Assembly: GCA_963580285.1 (NCBI GenBank)
Contig: OY757023.1
Coordinates: forward strand, 85,399,108 to 85,463,107
Length of the DNA stretch: 64,000 bases
Origin: Lucinisca nassula
Taxonomy: Eukaryota; Mollusca; Bivalvia; Lucinida; Lucinidae
Direction: 5' to 3'
The notes under the pieces are model-generated. The model did not search any database. It was not told the DNA's origin and saw only the letters and a list, made by a program, of their open reading frames with translations. Shown here piece after piece: positions 32,526 to 43,900 of this stretch. Both the position numbers and the translations under genes were made by a program. Numbering within the stretch: position 1 is the stretch's first letter; the number at the start of each line of letters is the position of its first letter.

Positions 32526-32612
32526 TTTTGCTCAAAAGATAGATTTCGGGTACACGTTAGAATCGCCTCAATGAGGCGGTTTTAACGAGCACCCGAAATC
32601 TATGTTTGAAGG
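32526..32612. repeat. Second family C hairpin in tandem
   Basis: A lone guarded hairpin (gatttcgggtacacgttaga with its inverse) directly abuts the previous MITE. A subfamily with cgggt/acccg instead of tgggt/accca. Confidence 0.6.
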
Positions 32613-32977
32613 CGAAATAAACTTTATCAGCAAAATGCCTGTTTTGGAGTCAAAAGGCAGTTCATAGCTTATCGTTACGTCCGTTTTCCCCGTTATGCGC
32701 TGCTAGCGTAAATCGGTCATGACAAGAACAAGTGTCTTCGGACAAAGATCATATATGCTAAGTGAATACTCAGATCAGTTTGAATGTTTACTCATACATA
32801 AAAAAGGACTCCCATATAGCATCCAACGAAACCATAGATCCACTTGTAGGCTGCCAAATATTTTTTTTAGAAAACCGTCATTGTTGGATGTTATTTCACA
32901 GACTGTTTACCCTGATATCTTTTCTTTTGGATTTTAACGGTCCAGCCAACGCTACATATATTTAGATCATATCGAGC

Positions 32978-33226
32978 TGGGGCCAGTTGTTCAAAAGTAA
33001 TGACGTCGTTAGTTAACGCATCGTTAAAACTTTGATCATTTATTATGGCAAATATGCCAATATTTTTGAAAAAAAAAATGTGAGCAGCTTTTGCATTCAC
33101 AAAGACTGCTTACATGTTTTCAGCAAAAATACCAAAATTTCAAATATTAAACTTACTAGAACAGTTAACAATATGACCACTAACGAGCTCACTAAGCTAA
33201 CGGTGCTTTGAACAACAGGCCCCAGG
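32978..33226. mobile_element. Palindromic MITE (family G)
   Basis: ggccagttgttcaaaagtaa at the left and ctttgaacaacaggccccag at the right, with a damaged central hairpin (aaaatgtgagcagcttttgc / acaaagactgcttacatg). Confidence 0.7.
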
Positions 33227-33616
33227 TAGGGCTGGCTAATCGGAGCTGAAAAGATAATCGATTATCATTCCTGTCATTGCGATCGATAATCGATTAGTAA
33301 TCACTGAAGATTTTGTCATAAGTTTACCTGTCTGGCTTTTTGTCTGAGCATGACTCTTACCATATGTTGTACTTTGCCATATGAATTTGAACAGACATAC
33401 CTGAGCAAAAAGTGTAGACCCAGATGAGACGCCGCAGAACGCGGCGTCTCATCTGGGTCTGCACTGTTTGCCACTCGTACAGCTATTTTAGGCACAACTT
33501 TGGGTAGGAAATGGTTCTTATCAAATAATCGATTGCCAGAAAATCAGTAATGATAATCATTTTTGTGGAATTTATCGATTGAATAACCGATTTCTCGATT
33601 AATCCTGCCAGCCTTA
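33227..33616. mobile_element. hAT-like MITE with 8-bp target duplication
   Basis: Ends TAGGGCTGGC and GCCAGCCTTA are inverted repeats, with further inverted tracts (ataatcgattatcattcc / aatgataatcatttttgtgg). The flanking GCCCCAGG at 33219-33226 and 33617-33624 is an exact 8-bp direct repeat, the length made by hAT transposases. A family E hairpin lies inside. Confidence 0.8.
33408..33474. repeat. Hairpin (family E) inside hAT-like MITE
   Basis: gtgtagacccagatgagacg with its perfect inverse around cagaacg. Confidence 0.65.
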
Positions 33617-33855
33617 GCCCCAGGTCAATGTACCTAAGCACACTTTTCCTGCAACTGGTCAGTCTTCCACCAGAAACTGACAACTGCCGTTCTTAAGTAG
33701 CGGAAGGGAGAGAATGACCGTAGAAAAGAGTTCATGATCAATGTTCACCAAAGAATGTTACCGACCCGTCAGGTATCGAACCCGCTACCTCCTGCTCATC
33801 AATCAGTCGCGCATCCGACTAAGCTACCGAGGCCGATTGACACAACGCGTTTACA

Positions 33856-34107
33856 ATTACGAGAATACGCCTATACAAATGCATTGTAAACTTTACCGCA
33901 GAAAAACGAAAATATCAAGATGAAAAATGGTGATGTTTTTCTTATTTCTGCTGTGGGTACTCGTTTAACCGCCTCATCAAGGGTGTTCTAACGAGTACCC
34001 ACAATCTATATTTTAAAGCAGAAATAAGAAAAATAAGTTTTACACTTGTAAACCCCAGTTTTACTGTATAAAAGTGGGGTTAGTTATATAGACGTGTTTT
34101 CGAGGTG
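33856..34107. mobile_element. Palindromic MITE (family C), damaged
   Basis: ttacgagaatacgcctatac to tatatagacgtgttttcga. The left atagattgtgg arm is deleted while its partner ccacaatctat remains. Confidence 0.65.
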
Positions 34108-34260
34108 CAATTAGGGTAAGGTATTATATATAGAACGACAGACGCGCATTGTTCTGTAAGGTATAGAACGACAGACGTGCGTCTGACTGGGCTACCGAGG
34201 CCGGTTGACAAGAACGACAAACGCGTATCCGACTGGGCGACAATTAGGTAAGGTAAAGAA
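34108..34260 (-). repeat. SINE-B head fragments in tandem
   Basis: Three short pieces of the minus-strand SINE-B head (agaacgacagacg[c/t]gc, tccgactgggc, accgaggccggttgacaa) are repeated between two copies of caattagg[g]taaggta (about 34111 and 34241). The pattern suggests repeated template switching during insertion. Confidence 0.5.
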
Positions 34261-34269
34261 CCACAAGTT

Positions 34270-34345
34270 TATTGAAGCTTTGATAGCTCAGTGGTTCAGC
34301 GTCCGCTTCGGGGTCGGTAGATCCGCGCCAACCAAAGACGTAAAC
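34270..34345 (+). repeat. tRNA-like SINE head fragment
   Basis: tttgatagctcagtggttca..ggtagatcc gives A- and B-box-like blocks without a cloverleaf or a tail. A SINE remnant, not a tRNA gene. Confidence 0.4.
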
Positions 34346-34390
34346 ATGGTACTATGAGCGATTACAGCTTCTTGCATAAATGTCTATGCC

Positions 34391-34830
34391 CATGCCTGTT
34401 TGAAACCATTGTCAAATGGACTTAAAGCCGTGCTCAAACAGCCAAAACCATGTTCAAATCATGAAATTCGCGTGCTGTTTGAACATAGATTTTGAGCTTT
34501 TGATATCACAAGACGGGCCTTGCTTTGTTTACGTTACGTTGAGCGACGTAACGTTATCGCCCTGAACGTAGCGTTTTAGAGTTCTATGGTGACGTCACGG
34601 CATGACAACGTCATTGTAATCAACATTCTGAACTGGCCGCCATTTTGGTTTGCCAATCACATTTGAAGAGTTTTTATGGAATTTATATGGAGCTTTTTGG
34701 CGTTTTCTTCAAAATTTGCTGTCGGATTCGTAAGTTATGCAAGAACAACGATCATCAACGGCCTCATGTTCAAACAGCTTCCTCGGGATCCGGCAAATGT
34801 TAATGCATGAAAAACCATGGTTGATCCCTA
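34391..34830 (+). repeat. Dispersed repeat M, copy 2
   Basis: Closely follows copy 1 (15432-15930) but lacks the left arm of the terminal palindrome: tcatcaacggcctcatgttc joins sequence before the arm directly to the right arm. Confidence 0.6.
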
Positions 34831-36298
34831 TAATCTTAAAGCAAGAACTGCTTATTGTTATGTGGGCAATAAGGCGCCTTGCACCCTTAATTAAATTTAT
34901 GTCACATTAAGGCAAGATAATTGTTTCCAGCGTCCAAATATAGGCTAGACATATTATTTGCCTCGCTGAACTGCCAAATTAACTTGACTGCACTTGTCCA
35001 AAATTTTCAGAGAAAAGAAATCGTTTCCGAAGAATACTGTTCGGCGTTAACCATTCATGTACATGTGCCTGCAACTTTATGACGTTTCACAGACGTTGCT
35101 AGGTTGCCTACACGTCGTGGGTTCGCTGGAGGTGACGAACTCACGACAACATTGGGGTTTACGGGGGTATTCATACTTTTCCTTGTTTTTGCTCAAACGT
35201 TGCGCGCACACAATCTATCGTCGGGTGCCCTAAGTTCGTTACCGCCTTAACTCCCTGACGTCATCATTTTCTGTGCTCCTCGCGCTGACCTCGTTCTCAC
35301 GTGATTTTCATATGCGGTTATTTTTAGCTGTTGACTGGAAGTTTTCCTGGACAAAGTTTTGTCAAGAATGGCTTTCATACAAATGAGTTAACATCCATAT
35401 TTTATTTTTCTTATGTAAGAAAGCCATTTTCACTATTCCCAAATTCGTCATCTGGAAAAATACTAATAAAAAATATTTTTCAATCCGGTGTGCCACACCG
35501 ACCTGTCGTCTGTTTTGTTTAACATCTATGGGTTAAGGTCACATGACCTGTCAAATAAAATCAGGCCAAGATAAATAAATTTATCGTTTCCGAAATTCTT
35601 TTGGTTCTTAGAGTACAGAGGGACGGTTTGTGGAAAGAGTAAACATGTAAACACTGGGTGCATCTCAAATACTGCACTGATATCTCAGTTGTTAGGCGTC
35701 ACATAGTGTTCCTGTGTCCTCATTGCATAGTCGCCCCATATAAGGAATAAATCTGTTAACTAATACAAGTTATGTTTCCAAGTTGTTTTTTACTGTCTTT
35801 AATGTTGAAAAAGTAAAACTTTCTGTTTTAGCATTTTTTTTTAAGTCAAGACTTCATACTGATAAGTATGGGGTTTAAATTTTGATCTGGTCATCTATTC
35901 AAATACTGAGTATAAATACCGAAAACCTAAGAATTACATACTGTAGCCTAGCAGTTGAGCACAAAAAATGATGACGTCATGGGGTCACGAACTTAGGACC
36001 AGAAAATGTTGCAGAGGCCATATTTGTTTACATTTGAAACTGTTGTTATATAATTGTACGGGGAACGAAAATAGGGGAATTGCTTTGTTACTCAGAAATA
36101 CGATATGATAAGCTAGTGAGGCGAGTGAATTGATTTGATTTGTACTGCTTTATATTATTATGTGTAGACCACTTTGGCTTAGTGTAACGAACTTTGGGCA
36201 CTCTAGGATATATTTGAACTAGAAATAAGAAAAATATTAAACAACGCTTAACTTGTAGTTCTAGATATATAGAGACGCCATGTTGCACACGAGTGTTC
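34831..36298. other. Unique stretch, no gene recognised
   Basis: No repeat family from this window recurs here. There are several open frames of 60-70 codons without splice-site or composition support. The region 35150-35235 contains a decayed family C arm (ttggggtttacgggggtat). Otherwise I see nothing in it. Confidence 0.5.
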
Positions 36299-36597
36299 AT
36301 TGTTTGATTTGAGGTTTAACGTCCCCGTCAACACTGTATAGATCATTTCGGAGACGTTGCTTCCAATTTTATGAGACTTTTACCCGACATTGAGATGAAA
36401 TGACATCTCAAGCCCTGTCGCCCAATGCAACCAGTAGGGTTTATAAGCATGGACGGTCCGACTCGCACCGCTTTGCCTGGCCAAGCTTAGATCTTCTAAG
36501 CGGTTTACCAGTACTCGTGTGCAGTAGGTTTCAGTTCTGCGTTGAAGCATCATGCAGCCCATCTCTTTCTTCAAGCCACGATGGGCGGAGCCACGGG
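36299..36597 (-). mobile_element. SINE-A, full length
   Basis: Tail gtttgatttgaggtttaacg at the left, head cttcaagccacgatgggcgg at the right. Confidence 0.8.
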
Positions 36598-36609
36598 TGT
36601 GCTCATTAC

Positions 36610-36822
36610 TAAAACAACACTCCTATACAAATACATTGTAAATCTGGCCGCCGAAAAGATGAAAAATTATTATATCAAGGCGGTTCTAACGAGTACTCAA
36701 AATCTCTGTTTTAGAGCAGAAATAAGAAAAATAAGGTTGACCCGGGCCCTGTAATTCCCCAGTTTTACTATATCAAAGTAGGTTCACGGTGGTCAGAATC
36801 GTATAGGCGTGTTTTTGTGATG
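36610..36822. mobile_element. MITE family C, hairpin arm lost
   Basis: acactcctatacaaatacat to tataggcgtgtttttgtgat. The left half of the central hairpin is deleted (atcaaggcggttctaacgag). Confidence 0.65.
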
Positions 36823-36950
36823 TCTTGTAATGTTACAGTAGTAAAAGTATGCCTTTTTGTTGTTTGCTCGCAGTTCTGATAATTTCCTTGCCTTTTCTCA
36901 CGACCCGCAAACTGTAATTTTGTGAGTTTTTCCGCCATACATCACGTTAA

Positions 36951-37231
36951 CATCACGAAAACACGCCTATATAATTTTGACCCCCTCGAACCCCACTTTT
37001 ATACAGTAAAACTGGGGTTTACAGGGGTAAACCTATTTTTCTTATTTCTGCTCTAAAATATAAATTGTGGGTACTCGTTAGAACCGCCTCGATGAGGCGG
37101 TTCTAACGAGTACCCACAATCTATATTTTGAGCAGAAATAAGAAAAATATCGCATTTTTTTTCATCTTGAAATTTTCATTTTTTCGGCGACAAAGGTTAA
37201 AATGTATTGGTATAGGCATGTTTTCGTAATG
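36951..37231. mobile_element. Palindromic MITE (family C), complete
   Basis: catcacgaaaacacgcctat to tataggcatgttttcgtaat with both arms intact; inverted orientation like 29554. Confidence 0.75.
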
Positions 37232-37408
37232 AAGTCCGTGCAATGAGCATGACCAGCATGCAGAGATATGATTAGTCAAAGGTGCTAATACCTAATGAAC
37301 ACACATGTGGTGAAGGACAGACAGGCAGACAGACAGATAAACATAAGATTGACAACCATGCTGTGCCCAGTTTACTACATCCCTAGATACTTTGTCACTA
37401 CCCAAACT

Positions 37409-37706
37409 TTTTCTCATCTGGGCTTGAAGAAATAGAGTGGCTGCATGATGCTTCCACGCAGAGCTGAAACCGACCCGCACACGAGTATCGGTAAACCGCT
37501 TAGAGGATCTAAGCCTGCCCAGGCAAAGCGGTGCGAGAGTCGGACCGTCCATGCTGATAAACCTATTGGTTTCATTGGGCGGCAGGGCTTGAGATGTCAT
37601 TTCATCTCAATGTCGGGTAAAAGTCCCACAAAATTGGACGCAACGTCTCCAAAATGACCTTTACAGTGTTTGCGGGAACGTTAAACCACAAATCAAACAA
37701 ACAAAA
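37409..37706 (+). mobile_element. SINE-A, full length
   Basis: catctgggcttgaagaaata through to gcgggaacgttaaaccacaa and CAAAC repeats. Confidence 0.75.
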
Positions 37707-38650
37707 CCAACCACACTTTTCTGCAAGTTTCATATAGAACTGATCTAAATGAAAGATAAGTTGAATAATAATAAGTAATTCTTCCATCAGTGGCACATAA
37801 CACTAAGATAATCCCATTGAGCCAGTTTTTGAACTTGTTTAGGATTCTGTCCATGTCCATCTTATTTGTAAGTTTCATGATGATCCGATCAAATTTAATG
37901 CATTTATGCTGATCATGTCGAAAATTGGGGTTTTCTGCTATAGTGAATGCAATATTCCAGCTTATATATAGTAGTTTTAGAACTAATCCGAGCTGTTATC
38001 CCCAACTTACTTTTATGTAATTTTTAGTAAAACCAGTTCAAAATTAAAAGACTTATGCTGATTACAAGGTTAAAAATAGGCATTTTCAGCAAAAGAAGGG
38101 ACACAACTCTAAGACCAATAAGCCGACAAAGCTTGTTTTTTTTTTTTTTTTTTTTTGTTTTTTTTCTCATCCGAGCTTTTATGCCGGGCCAACTTACATG
38201 TAAGTTTCATAAAGATTCGATCCGAAAACTTACTTATGGTGATGACAAGGTAAAAAATATGCATTGCCAGCAATCAAGGGGACAATAGTCTCCTCACCAG
38301 TCTTTAAACTCATCCGAGCTGTTATCCCTAGCCTACTTATATGTAAGTTTCAGAAAGATCCGATTGAAATTGAAGGCGCAACGGTAATCAGAAGCATTTT
38401 CCCAGTGTAAGTCTATGGGGCCTTGTGGCTGCCATTGCAGCCAAAGTTTCCATCATTTTCAATAAAAAAAGTTTATGTCATGAATCCCCAAGTAGAGGCA
38501 TGCTAAAGGTGAGAAATGGTTGAGATCAGCATGCAGGCTACAAATATATAACTGGTCAAAAGTGTCGACGGACTGACGGGCGACGGACGGACGGACGGGC
38601 AGACGACGGATAAACTACAATCCTATAAGCTCCTCCGTGTGGGCTAAAAA
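37707..38650 (+). repeat. Tandem-cored element, partial (H6)
   Basis: About four long units share gtttcat[a/g]aagatccgat, gagctgttatcccta and gtcaaaatt phrases. They are followed by a (GACG)n-rich stretch (38568-38610) and tcctataagctcctccgtg. This resembles the Helitron-like H5 layout, but neither terminus is clear. Confidence 0.5.
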
Positions 38651-38685
38651 TGTCTTTTTTTTTTCAAACGACGTCTGCTCTTAAA

Positions 38686-38825
38686 GAAAGGACTTTTCTC
38701 CAAAGGACGGTACCAAACAGGCACAAATCGCTAGGGCAACATCAAATCAACGTCGGTGATAAACGTTGTGACGTTGAATCGAGGTTGATGTGACGTCACA
38801 ATTACGCCATGTCCTGCTGGGGTTG
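38686..38825. repeat. CCCAG-type palindromic repeat (family J)
   Basis: Holds catcaaatcaacgtcggtga..aacgttgtgacgttgaatcg and ends cgccatgtcctgctggggtt, the inverse of the CCCAGCAGG end seen at 63036. Confidence 0.55.
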
Positions 38826-38884
38826 ACCGTTTTTTCTTTTAATCGTGATCGGCACACGTATTTGATATTGTACTTTTTCTTGGC

Positions 38885-39045
38885 TTTAGACGCCTCCGAG
38901 GTGTAGTGGTTAATACTCTACTCGCCTCATAAACCAGGGGTCGAGGGTGCGGTTCCGGGCTTCTCGGGACTTTGGGATGAGTCTTAACCGAAGTCCCGTC
39001 TTCGTATGACTTTAGCCGATGGTCGGACAAAACTCAAACACAATT
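38885..39045 (+). mobile_element. SINE-D, complete
   Basis: Head gaggtgtagtggttaatact (A box) and gggtgcggttccgggctt (B-box region), then agtcccgtcttcgtatgact and a tail with AACTCAAAC. Confidence 0.65.
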
Positions 39046-39736
39046 TTGGATATCTTCGAATTTTACCGTTATGCGACATTGCATGTGTTTATGTCTTGCC
39101 CTAATAACGTAACGTGGTAAAAGTGTTACGCACTCGTACATATCCTGACGAAATGCATATTTTGAGGAGTGAGGCTAAAACTCCTAGTATTGACTCGAAA
39201 TATAACTAAATCACCATGGATTGTGAAATATTCGTCACGAGCTCATACGGCGAATGACGTAAGAACTTGAGCGTCTCCGTCATATGAACGAGTTTAGAAT
39301 ATTTCATAATATTTTTATTATAACAGTCTACTAAAGAGCATCGTTGTCTGGCATAGAAATCTGAACGTAAACTGTCCAGAGTATTCCTACACACGTTGAA
39401 AAACCACGACCAATGGCGCTAAAGCGAAAATGACGTTAACGAGTGAGCCATTTCAACAAACAAATAAATACTGAATGACACAAAAATAGGGAGGACCAAA
39501 CATGTAATGTTAATTTAACAATAAGCAAAAATAAAAAAAAAAATAAAATAAATAAAATAAATAAATAAATAAATATAAAAAAAAAAAAAAAAAAAAAACA
39601 TAAATGTTAACAATATACCACAGGCAATTCGAATCATTTTGAAAATCAAGGTATTAACTATTAACAGAAGCCTCTAGTAATTCTGTAACAGAGAATACTA
39701 TAACTGGAAGCGACTAAATATGGCTGTTTAGATAAC

Positions 39737-39792
<56 letters not shown>

Positions 39793-40668
39793 GTCTTTCA
39801 AAACGCAGTGAGACTTGAATGCACTTTTAATTTTGGACTAGTCCGCGTTTTAGGTAAATCGCTTATTTATAATTTTAAAATCCTGTGAAAAAAGAAATCC
39901 GAAACCTGCTTCCCCTAAAACATGGAATAGTCTTAGCACGCTTAAACGTTGAACTCTCAAAGGTCGTTGATAAACTATATCATGTCAACGCATTACTTTA
40001 TAAAATAAGCATATCTGAACAAATAGAAACTGTTTTTCACGTACAACAAAATGTTTACGGCAGTTTCTTAAGGTTCCTCAATACAGTTACTTAGCTATAT
40101 TTTAGGTACTGAAAAACTCATATTTGCAAATAATTACCCAAAAAGATTTTTCATCAGATGGTAGTCCATGTAAATGTAAGAATATGGAAGCCAAAGATTT
40201 TTATTCGAAAGTCACCATTTTAGTAATTTATTGCATTTTTCCTTGGTTTTGCAAAAAACTGATATCTCAATCCACAGAACCACAATGTGTAAAATACTAT
40301 CATAGAACTGTGGCTCAAGGTTGCCTTTAGGTACTGCTACAGAGGAATTTCAAGTAAAATACCTAAATAGTACTGAAAAATGAATGATTCCCAAAATTTA
40401 AAAAAATGTAATTATCTCATCTGGTACTATTTTAAATTCAGTGTATGGTAGCCAAAAATGACCAATTTTACCAATTTGGCAACAAGCTCATTGATTGGGT
40501 TGAGGTGTTGAAATCTCTTGCATTTAGCTTGAAAAATGATTGCCCTTCTTTGGTGCTTTCAGTTATTCATTTTATATATTTCAGTCATGCAATTTATAAC
40601 AATTCATGCAATCACTCCATCAAAGTTTCACTGTGTTACTGATTGTGTTTACAGGATGGGTGATTTGG
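39046..40668. other. AT-rich unique DNA with simple repeats
   Basis: Contains A-rich/AAAT repeats at 39533-39598 and (TTA)n at about 39738-39791. The remainder is AT-rich unique sequence with open frames of up to 69 codons and no splice or family support. Confidence 0.55.
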
Positions 40669-40899
40669 TTTAAACATATTTATTCATAATACATGCATAA
40701 TACAAACATACAATATGTATTAATGTTCATTACAATATACAGTATATGAAGGGATCCAGAAAGAAGTCGATCGACTTATATGAATCTGTTTCCCGAAAAT
40801 TACATAACCATTGCAATAAACCGGTGAGAACATACATTAAGATAACATCAGTTTAAATCAAGTATGTAGATATGCACAATGTGATAGAACATTGACTTA

Positions 40900-40901
<2 letters not shown>

Positions 40902-40957
<56 letters not shown>

Positions 40958-40960
40958 AAG
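40902..40960. repeat. (AG)n microsatellite in LINE 3' region
   Basis: About 25 AG units with a few A insertions; on the LINE strand it is a CT run about 30 bp after the stop codon. Confidence 0.9.
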
Positions 40961-40989
40961 ATGGAAAGAGAAAGACTTCGTATGTATCC

Positions 40990-43900
40990 TCATGTTTTGA
41001 AACGTTTACTCTCAAGTATATACTTCTGAACTGCTAGGAATATTTGGGTATTGACATGATTGTCTAAACTATTATCTCGGTGATAAATAAGAATAGATTT
41101 TAGGTTGGGAGTACAAATTGGACTTAGACTATTCAATAAAACAATTCTTTCAATATCAAACCGTTGGCATTCCAAGAAAAAATGTTTGGTTGTTTCGATG
41201 GCTCCGCATATGCAATGTGGGTCATCAATAATATTTTTTGAAAAAAGATGATGTTTTAAAATGCTACAATTAGTTCTTAGTCTAGTATGCTGTATTTGTA
41301 AACCCCTTTGGCCCGTGTGGTAATACTTTGGCGGTTTATTTTTATTTTTACTGAGATTTGATTTCAGGCTTGAAACTGATGTCGATTCTCTGACGTCAGA
41401 AGATGTACCATTCCACAATCTTATAGTTGCTGGAATAAAGGAATTGTAATATAGCTGCGTTCTGGCCATGGGGGGCCTTATATTATGGGAGTCCCGTAGA
41501 TTATAGGGTGTTGTATCGTCAAAAATGGGAGGAATTAGTGAGCTTAAATAGTTAGGGGACAGACCAGTTGACATTTTATAAAATAAACAAAGCTTATGAT
41601 TTTGCCGTCGCTCTTCTAAAGTTTCCCATCCCGTTTCCTTATACAATAATTCCACCGATACTAATTTGGTAGTTCCTGTAACAATTCTTGCGGCTTCAAG
41701 TTGGACTTTTTCGAGGGCATTCTTTTCGTATTGTGCACAATTATCCCACACTACATCGGCATATTCCAAGACAGGCCGTATAAAAGATACGTAAATAGTT
41801 TCTAAGGATCGACTATCAAGAATAAATTTCAATTTCCGCATGATATTAATTCTAGCCCAGGCCTTAGAGGTAATATAATCTATATGTTCATGCCATGTTC
41901 CATTGTTAGAAAGAAATATACCTAAATGTTTATGGTTATTTACTTCATTAATTGGTTCGTTATTCACAATAAGTTGGGGATGAATTGGTCTGTTAGTTTT
42001 CCTTGAAATGAGGAGAGCTTCTGACTTGGACGGATTGAATTTGACTAACCATCGTTCCGCCCATCGATGGATGGCTTCCAAATCAAAGTTTAGTTGCCTA
42101 GCGGCCTCATTAGGGTCGTTCACTATCAAATATAAGCTGGTGTCATCAGCAAAAAGACGAACATTAGAATTAATCTCTAGAACTATGTCATTAATATATA
42201 TCAAGAACAAGAGAGGCCCCAAAATTGAGCCTTGAGGTACACCAGCTTCTATAGAGACCCAATCGGAACAAGCACCCGGGATAACTACCCTTTGTTTCCT
42301 ATTCGATAAATAACTTACCAACCATTGTAAAAGTGTTGTATCTATCCCTGATTGTTTAAGTTTATAAAGAAGGCCCCTGTGCCATACCCGGTCGAAAGCC
42401 TTGCTTACGTCACAGAAAATTGCCCTTACTTCTTTTCCATCATCCAAAGCCTTACAAAAGGTGTTGTAGATATCAACTAGTTGGTTTACGGTGGAGTCAC
42501 CAGGAACAAAACCAGATTGTAGCGAAGTTATTGCGTGTTGGTCAAGAAAGAAATTAAACATATGCTTGTGGACAATTTTTTCCATTATTTTGCCTACGGT
42601 ACTTAACAATGAAATGGGCCTGTAGTTAGAAACCATGGAAGGGTCGTCCTTCTTATGCAGGGGCGTAACATTCGCCTCTTTCCAAAGGTCTGGAAAGATG
42701 CCATTGGACATAGAAGAATTAAACAGGTCGCAAAGCGGTTTAGATAAGGGAGTAGCTAGTTCTTTCAAAATCTTATTATTTACATTGTCTGGTCCTGTGG
42801 ATTTACCTAATTCTAAGCTTTTAAGGATGCCTTGGACCTCACTTGGGGTAAATTGTATGTTATGCAGAGAAGGTGCATATCGATCCGTGGGGTCTGGAAG
42901 AATAGAAAATCGATCATCCAGTAAAGTTTGTTTAGCGAAATAGTTATTAAGTAGATCCGCTTTCTCCACACTATCCGAAATATATGTGGAATTATGATAC
43001 AGAGGAGGGATTGTATAACTTTGGGTCGGTTTGATAAAAGATTTTAAGGTTTTCCAATAGTCCTTACTTGTTAAGGTATTAGATTTTAGTTTCAAGGCAA
43101 GTGAGTCGATATAATTTTGTTTAGACTTTCGAAGAAGACAAATTACCTCATTTCTAAGTATCTTAAAATTATTGTAGGTATCTATATTATTATCTCGTTT
43201 ATATTTTTTGTATAATCTATTTCTTTTACGCATCTGTTTACGTATGTTATTATTCATCCATGGTAAATCACGGGGTCTAACAGTTATAGTTTTTGATGGG
43301 ATATGATTAGCAACTAAGCTTAGCAGCTTTTGAGTAAAATTTGTTGCATAAACGTTCACATTTTCATTACAAATAGAAGTCCAATCGAAGTCGGATACTT
43401 CCTGACGAAGATCGTCATAGTTACCGCTTTCGTACAGCCAAATTTGCCGGGTAAACGGTTTAATAATTTGTCTCTTAAATTTAAATATACAAAATATTGG
43501 GCAATGGTACCTAATGTCTTGCATCAAAAATGGCTCCCCCACCCCAGAGACCGCAACTGAATGCATGTTACTGACAAGTATCAAATCAATGATAGAAGCC
43601 AAGAATTCGGTATAGTTTGTTGGTTCATCTATGAGTTGGGTTAGATTGTATTGTTTACAAATATCTGATATTTTCCTTTCCGACTGTCTATTCAGCATGT
43701 TTATATTAAAATCACCTAATATAGTTATATCTGAAATACCAGTGTCTAGTGCCAACCCAATTGAATCGTCTATGTTTGCAAGGACTAACGGAGTTGAATT
43801 AGGCGGTCTATAAAAGGTTCCTACTAAGATATTTCTATTTTTGATTTTTAACTCAATCCAAAGACATTCAATGTTTATTAATTCTAAGTCAGCTCTTCTT

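Larger units (their letters stand above)
32927..33836 (-). mobile_element. SINE-B split by two nested MITEs
   Basis: The tail part (32927-32977; ttttaacggtccagccaacg, gatcatatcgagctgg) and the head part (33620-33836; ggaagggagagaatgaccgt, gtcaggtatcgaac) form one minus-strand SINE-B. A family G MITE and then a hAT-like MITE separate them. Confidence 0.65.

Noticed and set aside
1290..38650. Autonomous Helitron
   Set aside because: No Rep or helicase motifs in any frame of the tandem-cored elements.
41900..43900. Several plus-strand frames of 60-102 codons
   Set aside because: Antisense to the intact LINE ORF.
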